Notes: generated by a model not told the origin, from the letters alone. Positions 32,478 through 40,180 are shown, counted from the first letter of the stretch. The stretch is 64,000 bases of DNA from Pseudomonas sp. G.S.17 (GCF_038096165.1 NZ_CP151076.1:3159501-3223500); one strand, 5' to 3'. Made by a program: numbers and translations.

Positions 32478-33149
32478 TCATGCGGCATCTTGATCACCGA
32501 AGAAAACACCCTCCTCCGTCAGGATCATCCCAGCCTCAAGAAGCGCGTCGTCCACCATCTTGTTCAGGCCGTTGAATATCTTCCGGCGCCAGTCGCGCCG
32601 CGTGCGTTCTGGCGTGCCGTCCAAGTCCCAAGTGTTCATGTCGTAGTTGTGGGCGGGGAGGATTATCACGCCTTCGCAGGGCGCCTCCTGACGCTGCTTC
32701 AGCTTCGCGTTGATCGACTTCTGCGCCTTTGCTACTGCCGTCTTCCTCCAGGCCGGGGCATTATCATCAACGTCGAGCGACACCTTTACAGAGGCCACAC
32801 GCTCGGCGCCGCCCAGCTGCGGATATGCCCATGCAGTCACCGCTTTGGTCAGAAACAGGCGCGGCGCCGGCGAAGTCACATGCGATACAATCCGACCAAT
32901 AGCTCCAACCTTCGACGCCATATGCGTCGAGTAGCAGGCGTTCAATACTATCCAGTGTCTCGGTTCAAGGCAGGAATGCAGCCGACCGAACACCCAGCAT
33001 TCAGTGAGGAACGCCGCTTCCTTCCCGACAATCTCCCCCTTCTGCTTGGCGCACTGAACCTTTGGTTCGAAATCACACCCTCCCGCGCTGTTGATCGTTT
33101 CGGCGGCCAGTGCCCGGACTACTGCTGAGACAACATTTAGGTAAGTCAT
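32478..33149 (-). CDS. Q-position protein, putative late antiterminator
   Basis: 223 residues. Features: AVVRALAAETINSAGGCDFE start, ECWVFGRLHSCLEPRHWIVL in the middle, and a C-terminal half with TWDLDGTPERTRRDWRRKIF that looks like a helix-turn-helix followed by a basic helix. I do not recognise a lambda or P22 Q fold. The call is from position: last gene before a perfect -35 promoter and tandem terminators. Overlaps the broken zinc-ribbon gene by ATGA. Confidence 0.5.
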   Translation of the reverse strand: MTYLNVVSAVVRALAAETINSAGGCDFEPKVQCAKQKGEIVGKEAAFLTECWVFGRLHSCLEPRHWIVLNACYSTHMASKVGAIGRIVSHVTSPAPRLFLTKAVTAWAYPQLGGAERVASVKVSLDVDDNAPAWRKTAVAKAQKSINAKLKQRQEAPCEGVIILPAHNYDMNTWDLDGTPERTRRDWRRKIFNGLNKMVDDALLEAGMILTEEGVFFGDQDAA

Positions 33150-33319
33150 GACTGCAACCCTCGATCTCTACTCTCGGTCAAAAGTGGTGCCTGCCCCTCT
33201 TCCAGTTCCCACGCCTCGGTATGCGGGCATCCGGTGCACATGCGGATGAACTGGCTGGCGAGGTTTTACATGGGTGCCGAGCACTTTGGGCATGGCCTGC
33301 CCTTTGGGGAGTCGGTCAT
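33146..33319 (-). pseudogene. Zinc-ribbon gene interrupted by an in-frame TAA
   Basis: 58 codons bounded by ATGA overlaps with both neighbours, so the gene borders are clear. Codon 18 (33266-33268) is TAA. Before it: MTDSPKGRPCPKCSAPM; after it, in the same frame: NLASQFIRMCTGCPHTEAWE and LEEGQAPLLTESRDRGLQS. The two CxxC pairs on either side of the stop make a zinc ribbon. A single A-to-T change of a lysine codon (AAA to TAA) would explain it. Two nearby longer frames on the same strand are shadows. Confidence 0.65.
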
Positions 33320-33597
33320 GCTGGCACCTTCTGAATGATCGACGGATCTGCGATGCACTGGCATCGAGTGATGCCGTTGTTCCAGCACTCACGCTCCGAC
33401 CAATCATCGTGGTCATCGCTGACCTCCAGCTTTTTGGACTCAAACTCGGCGACCAGAGCGGCGCGGGACTGCTCCCAACCCTTCTGGAACGCCAACCAAT
33501 CCATCTGAGCCATTGGATCTATGTAGTTGTTGCCCTTGGGCGGCTGACGTCGGGTGTCGCGAACTGATGTCCGCTCAAACTCTTCGCGCATGCTCAT
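33316..33597 (-). CDS. Unknown phage protein (93 aa)
   Basis: ATGA-coupled at both ends, with AAGGCGG before the start. Contains MREEFERTSVRDTRRQPPKG, MDWLAFQKGWEQSRAALVAE and a C-terminal CWNNGITRCQC. Phage proteins with M.REEFE...W..WQASR are frequent in Pseudomonas and enteric phages; the role is unknown. Confidence 0.6.
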   Translation of the reverse strand: MSMREEFERTSVRDTRRQPPKGNNYIDPMAQMDWLAFQKGWEQSRAALVAEFESKKLEVSDDHDDWSERECWNNGITRCQCIADPSIIQKVPA

Positions 33598-33815
33598 ACA
33601 ACCGCCTTGGCAGGAACGCCCATGTTGTTGAGCCATTCGAGGACGTAGCCGTCAATTGCCTGAGCCCATTCAACAGACTCAGCCATGAGGACACGCTCAA
33701 TGGATGGCGGAGTGTGGGTGCCGATAAGCACCATTTCGCCCCGGCAGCGAACAGCCATCCCCGGCAGCAATTTGGCCGGAGCACCGGGCGTGAACTTCAG
33801 ATTCAGAATGCTCAT
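33594..33815 (-). CDS. Unknown phage protein (73 aa)
   Basis: Strand-rich start (LKFTPGAPAKLLPGMAVRCR then GEMVLIGTHT) and a helical C-terminus. Overlaps rusA-like and the next gene by ATGA. No named family. Confidence 0.55.
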   Translation of the reverse strand: MSILNLKFTPGAPAKLLPGMAVRCRGEMVLIGTHTPPSIERVLMAESVEWAQAIDGYVLEWLNNMGVPAKAVV

Positions 33816-34171
33816 GCGGCCTCTCCCGCTGACTGGATACGGACGCGCACAGCGCCGCCCTTGATGGTTTCTTTGCTGAGCTTTATCAGGGTGGCGAATC
33901 TGCTGTCATCGATCCCTAGCGCCTCAGCAACCCCGTCCCTGCCCGATTTGAATGCGGCGACCAGGTTGTCGTCATCGCGTCGGCGAAAGTCGGGCGGCAT
34001 GAACTCAAGGCTCAAGATCAATTCACCAGTTGGCGCTTTCATCTTGGCTTCTCGGCAAAGGAGGAAGCAGGCAGCGCGATAGGCCTTGGCTGCCTTGCTC
34101 TTCCTGGACCAATGAACTCTGGCATTGGGGCTGCATGCGGCTGGTGGCCACGGAAGCATTAGGCAGGTCAT
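33812..34171 (-). CDS. rusA: RusA-family Holliday junction resolvase
   Basis: 119 residues. The N-terminal LPWPPAACSPNARVHW (PPS.N..WR-like), basic residues around KSKAAKAYR and the catalytic acidic patch RRRDDDNLVAAFKSGRDGVA match RusA. It cuts Holliday junctions by paired nicks at the end of phage recombination or before packaging. Sits where lambda has nin-region genes such as rap. Confidence 0.9.
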   Translation of the reverse strand: MTCLMLPWPPAACSPNARVHWSRKSKAAKAYRAACFLLCREAKMKAPTGELILSLEFMPPDFRRRDDDNLVAAFKSGRDGVAEALGIDDSRFATLIKLSKETIKGGAVRVRIQSAGEAA

Positions 34172-34467
34172 GCGGCGATCACTCCTTCGCCAACGAGAGT
34201 GTCGTTCGTCCTGATAACGCCCTCAGCGTGGTACAGCCGCATTTCGTCACGCGGCATGTCGTGCTTGGCTCGGCCATCAATGCGGTCATGGCACCAGGCG
34301 CAGCACCAGGCTCCTTGCAGGTTGTTCGGCTTGATGCCTATGCCGCAGGTGCCGGCCAGTCGGTAATGGGCGAGCACGGTCGTTTCCGTATCGTTCGGGC
34401 AGCCAGGAAGACGAACCATGCAGTCCCGGCCGCGCGCCGCCTTGGTGAGCTTGGTTTGTTTGCTCAT
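34168..34467 (-). CDS. DUF1364 (NinX/HNH-like) phage protein
   Basis: 99 residues. GRDCMVRLPGCPNDTETTVL, AHYR, NNLQGAWCCAWCHDRIDGRA: the Cys pairs with CHDRIDGR mark DUF1364, a small HNH-like zinc family of nin regions. Overlaps rusA by ATGA. Nuclease activity is inferred from the fold. Confidence 0.8.
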   Translation of the reverse strand: MSKQTKLTKAARGRDCMVRLPGCPNDTETTVLAHYRLAGTCGIGIKPNNLQGAWCCAWCHDRIDGRAKHDMPRDEMRLYHAEGVIRTNDTLVGEGVIAA

Positions 34468-34565
34468 ACCCGCCCTCCCCGAAACTCAATGCACAGCTCT
34501 GGACGCTCATAGGCTTTTGCCATGAAGGTGGTGAAACGAGTGGTGAGCCTGATTAGGGTCTTCAT
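34464..34565 (-). CDS. Tiny coupled phage protein (33 aa)
   Basis: MKTLIRLTTRFTTFMAKAYE then RPELCIEFRGGRV. Both ends overlap neighbours by ATGA, and the coding frame fills the gap between ninB-like and DUF1364 exactly. Its reality is inferred from the coupling pattern. Confidence 0.45.
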   Translation of the reverse strand: MKTLIRLTTRFTTFMAKAYERPELCIEFRGGRV

Positions 34566-35032
34566 GCGGCCAAATCCTTGAGCAGATCACCGAACACCAC
34601 GCCCTTCGCCGAGAACTCAGCTGCGATGCGATCCGTGTAGGCGATGCCCTGCGCCCGATTGAACAGGCGAGTCACAGGGAAGCCGTCGGGGCCGAACAGT
34701 GCATTCCCGCCCATCAGGTCCAGCTTTTCCTCGTAGGAGAGGTGGCGCATGGTCCTATGCCATGAGGCGCGAAAGTCCTCGTCTTCGTTGAGCAGGATCT
34801 GAACGCCGACGTGGAGCTTGCAGTACTTGCGAGCCTCGTCCACGTCGCCGATCTGTGTCATGAGGCTGATGCGCTCGTAAAGCTTGAACCACATGGCGTT
34901 CTGGTCGAGCGTGCGGTCCTTGCCCGGACGCAGCGAGACAACGACGTAACGCTTGTCCCGGAACATGGTGGTCAGGCTCGTGATTGCCTCGGTCAGCTTG
35001 GCCTGGCTGTTGACGCTGATTTTCTCAGCCAC
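34562..35032 (-). CDS. NinB-like recombination protein
   Basis: 156 residues. The block RYVVVSLRPGKDRTLDQNAM resembles the RSLDQN motif of NinB (Orf), and the rest is helical with WHRTMRHLSYEEKLDLMGGN. NinB binds single-stranded DNA and helps load annealing proteins. Similarity is partial; a diverged DUF is also possible. Confidence 0.55.
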   Translation of the reverse strand: MAEKISVNSQAKLTEAITSLTTMFRDKRYVVVSLRPGKDRTLDQNAMWFKLYERISLMTQIGDVDEARKYCKLHVGVQILLNEDEDFRASWHRTMRHLSYEEKLDLMGGNALFGPDGFPVTRLFNRAQGIAYTDRIAAEFSAKGVVFGDLLKDLAA

Positions 35033-35255
35033 GATTCACCTCCGACTTCTTGCTGACCTTCCCGTCCGCCTCAAGCTGGCGCATGGTTTTTCGCAACACG
35101 GCGGTATCGAAAGCCTCGCGCAACTCCTTACCCATGAAGGCGTAAGCGATAGATGCCATGCATCCCATGGCAATCAGCATTACTGCGACAACGCCTAACC
35201 CAGCGCATAGCATCACGCCGTAGCCCAGCCATTGAGCGATTTCAGTTATGGTCAC
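35025..35255 (-). CDS. Small membrane protein
   Basis: 76 residues with GTG start inside the preceding tiny gene. Two hydrophobic segments (AQWLGYGVMLCAGLGVVAVM and LIAMGCMASIAYAFMG) precede a basic tail (KELREAFDTAVLRKTMRQLE). Overlaps ninB-like by 8 bp. Function unknown; a longer in-frame ATG version exists but would overlap the 35242 gene far more. Confidence 0.5.
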   Translation of the reverse strand: MTITEIAQWLGYGVMLCAGLGVVAVMLIAMGCMASIAYAFMGKELREAFDTAVLRKTMRQLEADGKVSKKSEVNRG

Positions 35256-35349
35256 GATCCACCCCCACAAAGTAATACCGACCACGCCCGTCATTCATCA
35301 CCTTGGCGGTCTTGAGCAGGGCTTTGAGTTGTTCCCATGTAAGGGTCAT
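35242..35349 (-). CDS. Tiny coupled phage protein (35 aa)
   Basis: MTLTWEQLKALLKTAKVMND then GRGRYYFVGVDRDHN. Starts in an ATGA overlap with the Ead-like gene. The composition (W.QL..L, ending in strand) is typical of small phage proteins. Inferred from the coupling pattern. Confidence 0.45.
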   Translation of the reverse strand: MTLTWEQLKALLKTAKVMNDGRGRYYFVGVDRDHN

Positions 35350-36107
35350 TGGGTTGGCTCCTCTCGCATTACCTCGTCAATCGCATCCTCTATCTGATCG
35401 GCATCGACGGCTTCGCGCTGATCGGACCAGACCGCCTTTTGGTTGCCCACGTCGTAGATGTAGGCAGCCTGATCGACGTACCAAGCAAGCTGGCTGACGA
35501 ACCGATACCGCTCTGCGTCCTTCACCGCGGCTTCAATCGCCGGTAAAATCTCAGCCTCGAACACTTGCATTGGTGATACAGCGCGAGCACCGGTGACGCC
35601 GACGGCTTCAGAAACTTTGTAAAACGCATCAGCGAATCCTGCCTTCCGCAGCGCCTCGACCTCAGCCTTCAGCTCAGCATTCACCCGCTCGTAGGCTTCG
35701 TAGCCGGTCTTTAGGCCTGCGACTTCGGCGCGGAGCTGGTCGCGCTCATCCAGTACAGCCTTGTAGCCATCGAAGTTATAGGCGAGTCGACTAATGAACT
35801 TGGCCTGTTCGTTCTCGGCCTTGATCTGGTCGTTTTTTGCCTTGAACAGGTCGGCATTTTCGTTATTGAGGCGGACGACAGACTTCAGATCCACCCTCAG
35901 CCGCTCGTTCTCGGCTATCAGGGCCAGGACTGCTGCAGGGTTGGCGGCGGCGATGAACTGAGCGTCAGGGCACTCCCCGTCATCCTCAAACGTCTCGCAT
36001 ACCGTTTCGCAGTCATGGTTCAGCACCTGCATGATTCCGCCGTGCTGATACCAAGGGCCGGCAGTTGCAGCCTCGGCCAGCCGCTTCAGTTCGGTACGGT
36101 CAGTCAT
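35346..36107 (-). CDS. Ead/Ea22-like coiled-coil protein
   Basis: 253 residues from MTDRTELKRLAEAATAGPWY. The start (LAEAAT.GPWY....V, then DAQFIAAANPAAVLALIAEN) is the hallmark of Ead/Ea22-like phage proteins; a long coiled coil (residues ~75-150) and a C-terminal DAERYRFVSQLAWYVDQAAY follow. Ea22 of lambda affects the lysis-lysogeny choice; the role here is unknown. Confidence 0.75.
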   Translation of the reverse strand: MTDRTELKRLAEAATAGPWYQHGGIMQVLNHDCETVCETFEDDGECPDAQFIAAANPAAVLALIAENERLRVDLKSVVRLNNENADLFKAKNDQIKAENEQAKFISRLAYNFDGYKAVLDERDQLRAEVAGLKTGYEAYERVNAELKAEVEALRKAGFADAFYKVSEAVGVTGARAVSPMQVFEAEILPAIEAAVKDAERYRFVSQLAWYVDQAAYIYDVGNQKAVWSDQREAVDADQIEDAIDEVMREEPTQ

Positions 36108-36336
36108 GGAAAGTGTCCTCATGCTCAAAGTCGGCAAGGTGGTCAAGGAACTCTTCTTGCTCCTTGACTTGCTTTTTCAGCAGCGCCGCGTGGGAGGCTT
36201 TCCAAGCCCACCACGCAAAGTGGAGGGTGCTGGTGCTGTAGGTTTCGTTCCGGCGGCTCAGGTAAACCGAAAGCACAGGCTCGCCAGCTTCCAAAGCAAC
36301 AGCCGTTTCAAACTCGTCACGCATCTTGTCGGTCAT
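36100..36336 (-). CDS. Unknown phage protein (78 aa)
   Basis: MTDKMRDEFETAVALEAGEP, ..HFAWWAWKASHAALLKKQ, acidic tail. The pattern M.DEFE...W..WKAS is widespread in phages, without known function. Overlaps DUF1382 by ATGA. Confidence 0.6.
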   Translation of the reverse strand: MTDKMRDEFETAVALEAGEPVLSVYLSRRNETYSTSTLHFAWWAWKASHAALLKKQVKEQEEFLDHLADFEHEDTFHD

Positions 36337-36521
36337 GTCCGTTGCTCCGCTGCTTCTGCGATCAATGCCAGGCGCTCAAAGCGCTCAGCGGCTTGGCTGG
36401 CCAGGTTCAAAAAGTCCGCCTCATCCACCACCGGCATGCACACGAAACGGATTCCGTGCTTGACCATGGTGTTGGCCGTCTCAAAGGATTGGCGTAGCTG
36501 GGCTGGGTTTGCGCGCTTCAT
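36333..36521 (-). CDS. DUF1382 family protein
   Basis: 62 residues: MKRANPAQLRQSFETANTMV, GIRFVCMPVVDEADF, then a helix. This is the DUF1382 pattern seen beside replication genes in lambdoid phages. Overlaps both neighbours by a few bases. Function unknown. Confidence 0.75.
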   Translation of the reverse strand: MKRANPAQLRQSFETANTMVKHGIRFVCMPVVDEADFLNLASQAAERFERLALIAEAAEQRT

Positions 36522-37234
36522 GGCCGCTGCTCCTGAGTCTTGTTCTTGCCGAACTTGGCCATCAGCAGCTCACGGGCGGACTTTCCGTCGGCCGGGATGC
36601 CTTGCTGGAGGATTCGTGCCTGGGTTTGCTGGTCGGCCAGCTCGTTGGAGAGTTCGAAGTCGGTCTTCTGGCTGTCGTGACCGATACCGGTGGCGATCCG
36701 ACCATCGAGTGGCTGCCCGGCCTGGGCACGACGAAGGATGATTTCGTAGTTGCGATCGAACCTGGCGCGCAGGCCCTTGTCTTCTTGGCGGGCGCCTCGC
36801 AGATCGAAAAGACCGGTAGCCTCGGCGGCCAGCTTTACCGCTTCATGGCTGTACGTGGTCATCAGCGCCTCGATCCAGGCATCACCAACAGCCGGCATGC
36901 CGAAGTCTTCTGGCCCGGGTGCGCACATGGCGATGAACTCACCAACGCTCGGCGCGAAAGGCTTCTTGAGCTTGCGGCACTTCTGGATACCGAACTCGAT
37001 CTGCTCCAGGGTGCGGATGCCCTCGTCAGCGAATTCCTTGATCCACTCGGCCTTGGCGGCGTCGAGCGCTTCGGTGGATGGCCAGGCCTGGCGCCATGCC
37101 GGGAATATCCCGCGCAGGCGACGGAACAGGTCGTTAACCACTTCTGCCGTTTGCGGCGTCACCTGGAGAGGCTGGCGCGGCTCCACAGCAGGCAGGTTGC
37201 CCATGGTCGCCATCAGTTGACTGGCTGGCTTCAT
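36518..37234 (-). CDS. Replication protein P-like (helicase loader)
   Basis: 238 residues. VNDLFRRLRGIFPAWRQAWP, EWIKEFADEGIRTLEQIEFG, KKPFAPSVGEFIAMCAPGPE match the phage_lambda_P family, which brings the host DnaB helicase to the O-bound origin. Overlaps O-like by ATGA. Residues 150-238 are basic and helical. Confidence 0.85.
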   Translation of the reverse strand: MKPASQLMATMGNLPAVEPRQPLQVTPQTAEVVNDLFRRLRGIFPAWRQAWPSTEALDAAKAEWIKEFADEGIRTLEQIEFGIQKCRKLKKPFAPSVGEFIAMCAPGPEDFGMPAVGDAWIEALMTTYSHEAVKLAAEATGLFDLRGARQEDKGLRARFDRNYEIILRRAQAGQPLDGRIATGIGHDSQKTDFELSNELADQQTQARILQQGIPADGKSARELLMAKFGKNKTQEQRP

Positions 37235-38073
37235 GGGCTCACCACAAGCCCTTCGGCCCAGGCATTGCTGTCGAAGTCAGGCTCCGTGCTTTGGCGGCGC
37301 GCCGGGAACTGGCGCACGTTACTGGCCTGGTTGCGGTCAGACTTAATCCACTTCACCAGCAGAGCAACCCAGGCGTCTTGCGTCTCCAACCGGCCAGATG
37401 CCGTGTAGTGGCAAACGAACGAAGCTGTTGCTTCATCCGTAAACACGCTCACCGGAAGCGTCATGCGCAGCGCGTAGTTTTTCAGGAGGCTCTGGTTTGG
37501 CTGCCAGTCCAGCGTCATTTCCGATGGCGCTTTGGTATCGATAGGAATGGGGTCGGCTTTTGGCTCTTCGTCCTCCAGCACAATTCCGGCCGGCTCCAAT
37601 CCGCCGAACGTTTCGGCGACGAGCGCTTCGTGCGCAGAGAGAGAGTTGTGTTGATCTTTATTCTTCTCTACATCTACATCTTCTTTAGGTAACGCAGAAG
37701 TAACGATGCGAGCGTTACCTTTTGCGTTACCTGCTTTGTGGCTTGCGACGCGTTTTGCCGTGAGAAGCCTGTTTTTAGCGGTCTTCCCGTTGTGACGCTC
37801 AAAATGAGGAAGGCTTATCACACCTTCGGCTTCAGCCATCCAACCCACTGACTTCATGTGATCGCAGAAACCGGTAACGCCTACCGAACGATCGAGTAAC
37901 TTTTTACTAACGCTCGGAGCGTTACCATTTTCGGTTTGCTGATCAAACCAGGCCCAAACACGCATAAGCTTCCCCACCACCGCATCAGGATCAATCCCGG
38001 CCAAATCTGCGATCAGGCAGACCTCCGGCTTATCCATAGTGGTGAGCTCGAACTTGATCCAGTCTCCGGCCAT
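37231..38073 (-). CDS. Replication protein O-like with C-terminal DnaT-like domain
   Basis: 280 residues. The N-terminal ~100 residues form a winged-helix-like part (MAGDWIKFELTTMDKPEVCL, GVISLPHFERHNGKTAKNRL). The middle is low-complexity and contains GNAKGNA, encoded by origin-like 8-mers. The C-terminal DWQPNQSLLKNYALRMTLPV with AWVALLVKWIKSDRN is a DnaT-type ssDNA-binding domain. It plays the origin-binding role of lambda O, with the iterons inside its own gene. Confidence 0.8.
   Translation of the reverse strand: MAGDWIKFELTTMDKPEVCLIADLAGIDPDAVVGKLMRVWAWFDQQTENGNAPSVSKKLLDRSVGVTGFCDHMKSVGWMAEAEGVISLPHFERHNGKTAKNRLLTAKRVASHKAGNAKGNARIVTSALPKEDVDVEKNKDQHNSLSAHEALVAETFGGLEPAGIVLEDEEPKADPIPIDTKAPSEMTLDWQPNQSLLKNYALRMTLPVSVFTDEATASFVCHYTASGRLETQDAWVALLVKWIKSDRNQASNVRQFPARRQSTEPDFDSNAWAEGLVVSP
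37688..37926. other. Candidate replication origin: five GGTAACGC iterons
   Basis: Copies of GGTAACGC or its complement at 37688, 37712 (rc), 37724 (rc), 37873 and 37919 (rc), inside the O-like gene. An AT-rich, T-rich tract (37640-37687) lies beside the first group, as an unwinding element would. Lambda has its iterons in the same place. Partial overlap with codons for Gly-Asn-Ala is noted. Confidence 0.6.
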
Positions 38074-38402
38074 TACGCGGCCTCCTGAGTGCTGGCTGCG
38101 TCGTAACGCTCAACCGCACGAACGGCCAGCTTCAGCTTACGCTTGGCTGTGTTGGCGGATTGGCGGGCGTTGCAGCGGGCAATGTAGAGTTCGCGTGTGG
38201 CTTCGATGACCGGCAGGAACTCGGGCACTTCCGGATTGATCGGGCGACTATCGGAAAATGGGCGACCATGCTCTTCGAAGAAGTCGTAATAGCCCTGATC
38301 AAGACGTCTACTCGACTCTGTAGCGTCGTCCAACATAATCTGGTGGGCCAGTGCGCGATCAGCAACGCGGAGCAGGAGCTGAAGGCGTTCGGTGGTGATC
38401 AC
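38073..38402 (-). CDS. Unknown phage protein in replication operon
   Basis: 109 residues from the GTG that overlaps the previous stop (GTGA). Helical with RLQLLLRVADRALAHQIMLD, a DQGYYDFFEEHGRPFSDSRP middle and a basic C-terminal helix (ARQSANTAKRKLKLAVRAVE). TAATG overlap to the O-like gene. No family. Confidence 0.55.
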   Translation of the reverse strand: MITTERLQLLLRVADRALAHQIMLDDATESSRRLDQGYYDFFEEHGRPFSDSRPINPEVPEFLPVIEATRELYIARCNARQSANTAKRKLKLAVRAVERYDAASTQEAA

Positions 38403-39205
38403 AATGCACCTCCCAGCAGGTCGGCATCGCGTGCGGACCACAAGGCGCGGATCTTGGTCAGACCCTTTCCGGTCACGCGAGCAGTGGCAACAGTGGTCTT
38501 GCCGTTCTCTGGGTGCTCGAAGGTGCTGAGCTTCGCGGTCAGGTAACCGGACTCAATAGGGGCTTGCATGGGTTCGTTTTTACGCAGAGTGACCCAGCGT
38601 TTCTGGCGCAGGAAATCCATCAGGCGTTTCTGGCCTGTACCGATCAGCTTGGCAGCCTCGCCCACTGAGTAGGTTTCGTGGGTTACGGTTACGGCATTGA
38701 AGAAGTCGACCTTTGGTGCGTCGGCGACCACCTTCTGCTCAAGCATGGTGTTTTCATGGCTGAGTTCGGTGTTGTCAGCCTCCAGGGAGACTACCTTGCG
38801 TACGTTGTCGGTCAATAAAGCCAGCAGTACCTTTGGGTCGTTTAGGCTGGCGATATCGAACGACGGCCTGACCAGAGCATCCTCAAGCTCGTGAAGGCGA
38901 CGGATCACCTTGAGTCGAAGCGGCACGCTATAGCCGGTGACCAGGGTTTCGGTCAGTTCACGATTGAGGTGGTAGTTTTCTGTGTAGCCACGGGAATCCT
39001 TGTCTTCAACGACATGATCCAGAACTGGATCATCGGCCAGCGCCTTAAGCATGACGCGAATGTCGCGAATGACATGGGCGTGAAGCTTCCCTGTCAGATC
39101 AGCAATATCCGAACTGCTCATGGAAACTTCTCGCGCCACGTTTTGCGATTGCAGAAAACGTGGCGCGGAATTGGTAGAGCTATTGATATGTGGCTGGGTT
39201 TGCAT
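38399..39205 (-). CDS. Rha/KilAC-type phage regulatory protein (antirepressor-like)
   Basis: 268 residues from MQTQPHIN. N-terminal Rha-like part (MSSSDIADLTGKLHAHVIRD, then RGYTENYHLNRELTETLVTG and SVPLRLKVIRRLHELE) and C-terminal KilAC/ANT part (AKLIGTGQKRLMDFLRQKRW, QAPIESGYLTAKLSTFEHPE). Such proteins counteract repressors or shut off host functions. First gene after the plus-oriented terminator at 39236. Confidence 0.82.
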   Translation of the reverse strand: MQTQPHINSSTNSAPRFLQSQNVAREVSMSSSDIADLTGKLHAHVIRDIRVMLKALADDPVLDHVVEDKDSRGYTENYHLNRELTETLVTGYSVPLRLKVIRRLHELEDALVRPSFDIASLNDPKVLLALLTDNVRKVVSLEADNTELSHENTMLEQKVVADAPKVDFFNAVTVTHETYSVGEAAKLIGTGQKRLMDFLRQKRWVTLRKNEPMQAPIESGYLTAKLSTFEHPENGKTTVATARVTGKGLTKIRALWSARDADLLGGAL

Positions 39206-39235
39206 ATAATCGGCCTCACAAAGTGTTAATGAATG

Positions 39236-39261
39236 AGCCAGGCCACGAACCTGGCTTTTTT
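39236..39261 (+). terminator. Plus-strand intrinsic terminator inside the leftward operon
   Basis: AGCCAGG-ccacgaa-CCTGGCT then six T, reading plus. All nearby genes are on the minus strand, so it would stop antisense transcription heading for the repressor gene. Confidence 0.75.
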
Positions 39262-39272
39262 GTGCCCGTGAT

Positions 39273-39875
39273 TTAGTGAACCTTCGAACCAACAAGCGCG
39301 GCCCGATCTGCCATTGCGACGGCATGAGCGGCAAGGGACCGGCAGAAGGTTTCAAATGACTCGGCGTAAATTTGGTCTTTCTGGTCAAATACGCCATCGG
39401 CGAAAACCTTTCCGCCTAGGCCGGCGACAAGCCCAAAACTCGTTGAGATACCGGCAAACACCTGCAAGGCATCGTCGACACCAGAGCCAATCTGCTTAAC
39501 AGCCAAAAGGCCGTAGCGACTCGACAGCTCAATCAATGCGCGATCACGCCAAGGCTGATCCAGCGCCGCAACCCACGACTCCTCAATCCACGAAGGAATC
39601 TCGATGCGGTCACCACTGTCGTCGAGCCAACGCTCTACACGCTTGCTCCAAGCCTTGTACGCGCGACCATATGCCTGCATGTCTGCGGTTTTGGTCATGC
39701 CCTGCAAATCAGGAAAGCCCTTTTCCTTGCAGCGCTCCGGCGCCCGCGTAAACAGCTGGTGATTGAGCTGCTCGGCGAAGCCGTCCTGGCTCATGCTCGT
39801 TCTCGCGATCATGTCGCGCGCAATGGCGACCAAGACCGCATCGCGTGTTTCGTGTCGCAAGTTCGACGTTTGCAT
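39273..39875 (-). CDS. YdaT/CII-position regulatory protein
   Basis: 200 residues, second gene of the leftward early operon. RDAVLVAIARDMIARTSMSQ and YKAWSKRVERWLDDSGDRIE with ALDQPWRDRALIELSSRYGL give a layout like YdaT-type proteins of lambdoid prophages, which occupy the cII position. The DNA-binding part is not obvious. The role as establishment regulator is inferred from position. Confidence 0.45.
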   Translation of the reverse strand: MQTSNLRHETRDAVLVAIARDMIARTSMSQDGFAEQLNHQLFTRAPERCKEKGFPDLQGMTKTADMQAYGRAYKAWSKRVERWLDDSGDRIEIPSWIEESWVAALDQPWRDRALIELSSRYGLLAVKQIGSGVDDALQVFAGISTSFGLVAGLGGKVFADGVFDQKDQIYAESFETFCRSLAAHAVAMADRAALVGSKVH

Positions 39876-39925
39876 GGGGACTGCTCTCTTCTAATCTGGC
39901 TTCAATGGAGCGGCGGACAGGGATG

Positions 39926-40165
39926 TCAGGCGGCGGTTTTCTTCGGATGGGCCTCGGAAAGAAGCCAAGAAGGTTCGAATGGCTTTCCATTTGCAGAAGC
40001 CAGAGCCGCAATCCTTTCTGCGTACCGCGTCTCTCCGGTGTACTCGGTGCGTGGCAGGCAGTCGGCGGCAAGCCACTTGTAAACGGCCCGCGGGGTCTTG
40101 CCGCATGCCAGGGCAACCACCGGAACGCCGCCGGCATCATCAATTGATTTCTTAAGCGGGCTCAT
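39926..40165 (-). CDS. Cro-like repressor (YdaS-type HTH)
   Basis: 79 residues. SIDDAGGVPVVALACGKTPR followed by AVYKWLAADCLP is a short YdaS-type HTH (I...GG...LA...G.....V..W). Strong ribosome-binding site GGAGGCC. First gene from pR, facing the CI-like repressor, so it should repress the operators at 40185-40256 in lytic growth. Confidence 0.8.
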   Translation of the reverse strand: MSPLKKSIDDAGGVPVVALACGKTPRAVYKWLAADCLPRTEYTGETRYAERIAALASANGKPFEPSWLLSEAHPKKTAA

Positions 40166-40180
40166 GTGGCCTCCAAGCGA

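Noticed and set aside
31926..33128. 400-aa plus-strand frame
   Set aside because: Crosses the holin, terminators and Q-position gene in antisense; no domain recognised.
33168..33443. 91-aa minus-strand frame
   Set aside because: Runs in another frame across the broken zinc-ribbon gene; the ATGA overlaps favour the interrupted frame.
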